From positions 1 through 6,893 of the forward strand of contig CADBLW010000005.1 in the NCBI GenBank assembly GCA_902795625.1: a DNA stretch of 6,893 bases, in the 5' to 3' direction. Position numbers and translations under genes: made by a program. Source of the DNA: an uncultured Lachnospiraceae bacterium (lineage in GTDB: Bacteria; Bacillota; Clostridia; Lachnospirales; Lachnospiraceae). A model generated the notes under the pieces. The model was given only the letters and a program-made list of their open reading frames with translations, did no database searches and was not told the origin of the DNA. The first letter of the stretch is position 1. Each line of letters opens with the position of its first letter. Shown here piece by piece: positions 6,067 to 6,893 of the stretch.

Positions 6067-6600
6067 TCAGTCGGGATCTACGGCATCCGTCATATCTGCA
6101 GCGATCTCGTCAACCTTCTCAGCGGCATCCTCAGCAGCATCCTTGAGCTCGCCGGTCCAATCCTCGTCGGCAGCGTCCTCAACTTCCTCAGCAGCTTCCT
6201 CTGCGGTGTCCTCTGCGGATTCCAGCTTGGATGCGATGTATTCCTTGATCTCGCCGGCTTTCTCCTTGGTTGCCTTGGCAACCGTGGTAGCTTTCTCGGC
6301 TACGACAGCAGCAACTTCCTTGGTCTTGTCCTTCACCTTGTGAGCAACATCGGAAGTCTTCGTCTTGATCTCCTCAAAACGGCTCGGAGCCTCCTCAGCG
6401 CCTTCCCCATCGATCTCAATCTCAGCGTCGGCATCGACATCTCCGCCGTCGCGGATCGGAGTCTCGTCCTCGAACAGATCGCTGTCATCCTCAAATGTCT
6501 CGCCCTCAGCCAGCTGTTTCTGCTTCTCAACCTCCTTGTAGATGTAATATCCACCGGCGACAGCAGCAGCTAACAAAGCCAATTTTGTAAATGCCTTCAT
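6067..6600 (-). CDS. Membrane-anchored charged coiled-coil protein, YtxH/LEA-like
   Basis: This 177-residue protein of unknown function has one short hydrophobic N-terminal segment (about 5-21, A-F-T-K-L ... G-Y-Y-I-Y), typical of YtxH-type proteins, with no cleavage site, so it is probably anchored in the membrane. Residues 31-75 are strongly acidic and likely disordered. Residues 86-173 form a long helix of 11-residue repeats (K/E/A-rich, with V/I/A at positions 4 and 11 of each unit), first basic (86-125) and then acidic (126-173), ending V-D-P-D. This pattern is that of LEA group 3/apolipoprotein-like amphipathic helices linked with stress or membrane-surface binding. The start at 6600 is chosen because AGGAGAA (6605-6611) lies 4 bases upstream and the next upstream start at 6642 has none. 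It is a single-gene unit with its own promoter, convergent with the lipoprotein gene. Confidence 0.82.
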   Translation of the reverse strand: MKAFTKLALLAAAVAGGYYIYKEVEKQKQLAEGETFEDDSDLFEDETPIRDGGDVDADAEIEIDGEGAEEAPSRFEEIKTKTSDVAHKVKDKTKEVAAVVAEKATTVAKATKEKAGEIKEYIASKLESAEDTAEEAAEEVEDAADEDWTGELKDAAEDAAEKVDEIAADMTDAVDPD

Positions 6601-6604
6601 AAAC

Positions 6605-6611
6605 TTCTCCT
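6605..6611 (-). promoter_or_regulatory. Ribosome binding site of the YtxH-like gene
   Basis: Read on the minus strand, AGGAGAA is 4 bases before the ATG at 6600. It decides between this start and an ATG 14 codons upstream that lacks any such site and would put charged residues before the membrane segment. Confidence 0.82.
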
Positions 6612-6666
6612 TTCCGGCGCGTTCATCACGCGCACAACCCACCGTTCGGTCGGTTCGTATGAGACA

Positions 6667-6695
6667 ATTATAGCGGATTATTCCAAAAAAAGAAA
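6667..6695 (-). promoter_or_regulatory. Candidate promoter of the YtxH-like gene
   Basis: A perfect -10 box TATAAT lies on the minus strand at 6667-6672. The -35 region at the ideal 17-base spacing (6690-6695, TTTCTT) is poor. The start of transcription would be near 6660, giving a leader of about 60 bases. A perfect TTGACA at 6714-6719 on the same strand is too far upstream (41 bases) to pair with this -10. The weak -35 leaves room for an activator or another sigma factor. Confidence 0.5.
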
Positions 6696-6762
6696 GAAAA
6701 ATCGGGCGGAATTTGTCAAAAGTTCACCGAAGAAAAAATATGTAAAATTTTCCGTAAAATGC

Positions 6763-6791
6763 TTGCAAACTTTACAGGGTTAGTATATAAT
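6763..6791 (+). promoter_or_regulatory. Strong sigma-A promoter for tRNA-Gln
   Basis: A -35 box TTGCAA (6763-6768) and a perfect -10 box TATAAT (6786-6791) are separated by exactly 17 bases. The upstream stretch 6680-6760 is very AT-rich, with two GTAAAAT copies (6742-6748, 6754-6760), and could act as an UP element. Transcription would begin near 6798, leaving a short leader of about 23 bases before the tRNA. Together with the minus-strand promoter this makes 6643-6820 a divergent control region with no gene of its own. Confidence 0.85.
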
Positions 6792-6820
6792 AGCGACTGT
6801 TGACGAAACGGCAACGCTTT

Positions 6821-6893
6821 TGGGCTATCGCCAAATGGTAAGGCAACGGACTCTGACTCCGTCATTTTCAAGGTTCGAATCCTTGTAGCCCAG
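6821..6893 (+). tRNA. tRNA-Gln (anticodon CUG)
   Basis: The acceptor stem is TGGGCTA (6821-6827) with TAGCCCA (6886-6892) and discriminator G (6893). The D stem is GCC/GGC (6830-6832, 6842-6844). The anticodon stem is ACGGA/TCCGT (6846-6850, 6858-6862) around loop CTCTGAC, with anticodon CTG at 6853-6855 reading CAG. The T arm is CAAGG/CCTTG (6869-6873, 6881-6885) with loop TTCGAAT. The variable region (6863-6868) is 6 bases, one more than usual for this tRNA. The window ends at the discriminator base, so it is not known whether CCA is encoded or whether more tRNAs follow. Confidence 0.96.

Noticed and set aside
6031..6573. A 180-codon plus-strand frame rich in Leu and Ser opposite the YtxH-like gene
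   Set aside because: Its hydrophobic look comes from the complement of the Glu/Ala/Lys-rich repeats, it has no ribosome site and it starts next to the terminator of the plus-strand operon.
6714..6719. Perfect TTGACA on the minus strand as the -35 box of the YtxH-like gene
   Set aside because: It is 41 bases from the good TATAAT box, and at the normal 17 bases the sequence is CTTTCT, not a -10.

Overview
The window looks like a chromosomal segment of a moderately high-GC Firmicute, most likely a clostridial relative (Lachnospiraceae-like). This is inferred from strong AGGAGG-type ribosome binding sites, lipoproteins with Thr/Pro-rich linkers, a PheB/UPF0735-type ACT protein next to homoserine dehydrogenase, and a tRNA-Gln matching the low-GC Gram-positive type. 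No mobile element, CRISPR array, phage gene or integrase is visible. The ordinary housekeeping content and even codon use argue against a recent island.

Layout. (1) 4-1272: a secreted, lipid-anchored S41 C-terminal processing peptidase, closed by a strong intrinsic terminator at 1341-1381. (2) 1386-1414: a candidate promoter, followed by four genes in the same direction: an ACT-domain regulator-like protein (1503-1943), homoserine dehydrogenase (2027-3226), an archaeal-type cofactor-independent phosphoglycerate mutase homologue (3314-4519) and a large lipoprotein of unknown function (4540-5943). (3) 5976-6005: a symmetrical terminator hairpin serving two convergent units. (4) 6067-6600, minus strand: a membrane-anchored, highly charged coiled-coil protein of the YtxH/LEA-like kind. 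(5) 6643-6820: an AT-rich divergent promoter region. (6) 6821-6893: tRNA-Gln(CUG), ending at the window edge.

How it fits together. The central unit appears to be a threonine-branch operon. Homoserine dehydrogenase makes homoserine. The adjacent phosphomutase-superfamily protein belongs to the group long proposed, from gene neighbourhood, to act as a substitute homoserine kinase where thrB is absent. The upstream ACT protein has a small helix-turn-helix-like N-terminus and is a plausible amino-acid-sensing regulator. The dehydrogenase's own C-terminal ACT-like tail is short and lacks the usual ligand-site motif, so sensing may have moved to the separate ACT protein. The lipoprotein follows the phosphomutase by only 20 bases and is probably co-transcribed, with no evident metabolic link.

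The points most worth a second look are the homoserine-kinase candidate, a 13-base element repeated in the leaders of hom and the phosphomutase gene, the hom-downstream hairpin, the 11-residue periodicity of the minus-strand protein, and the repeat-bearing lipoprotein tied to the threonine genes. I see no clear evidence of a wholly new defence or mobile system here.
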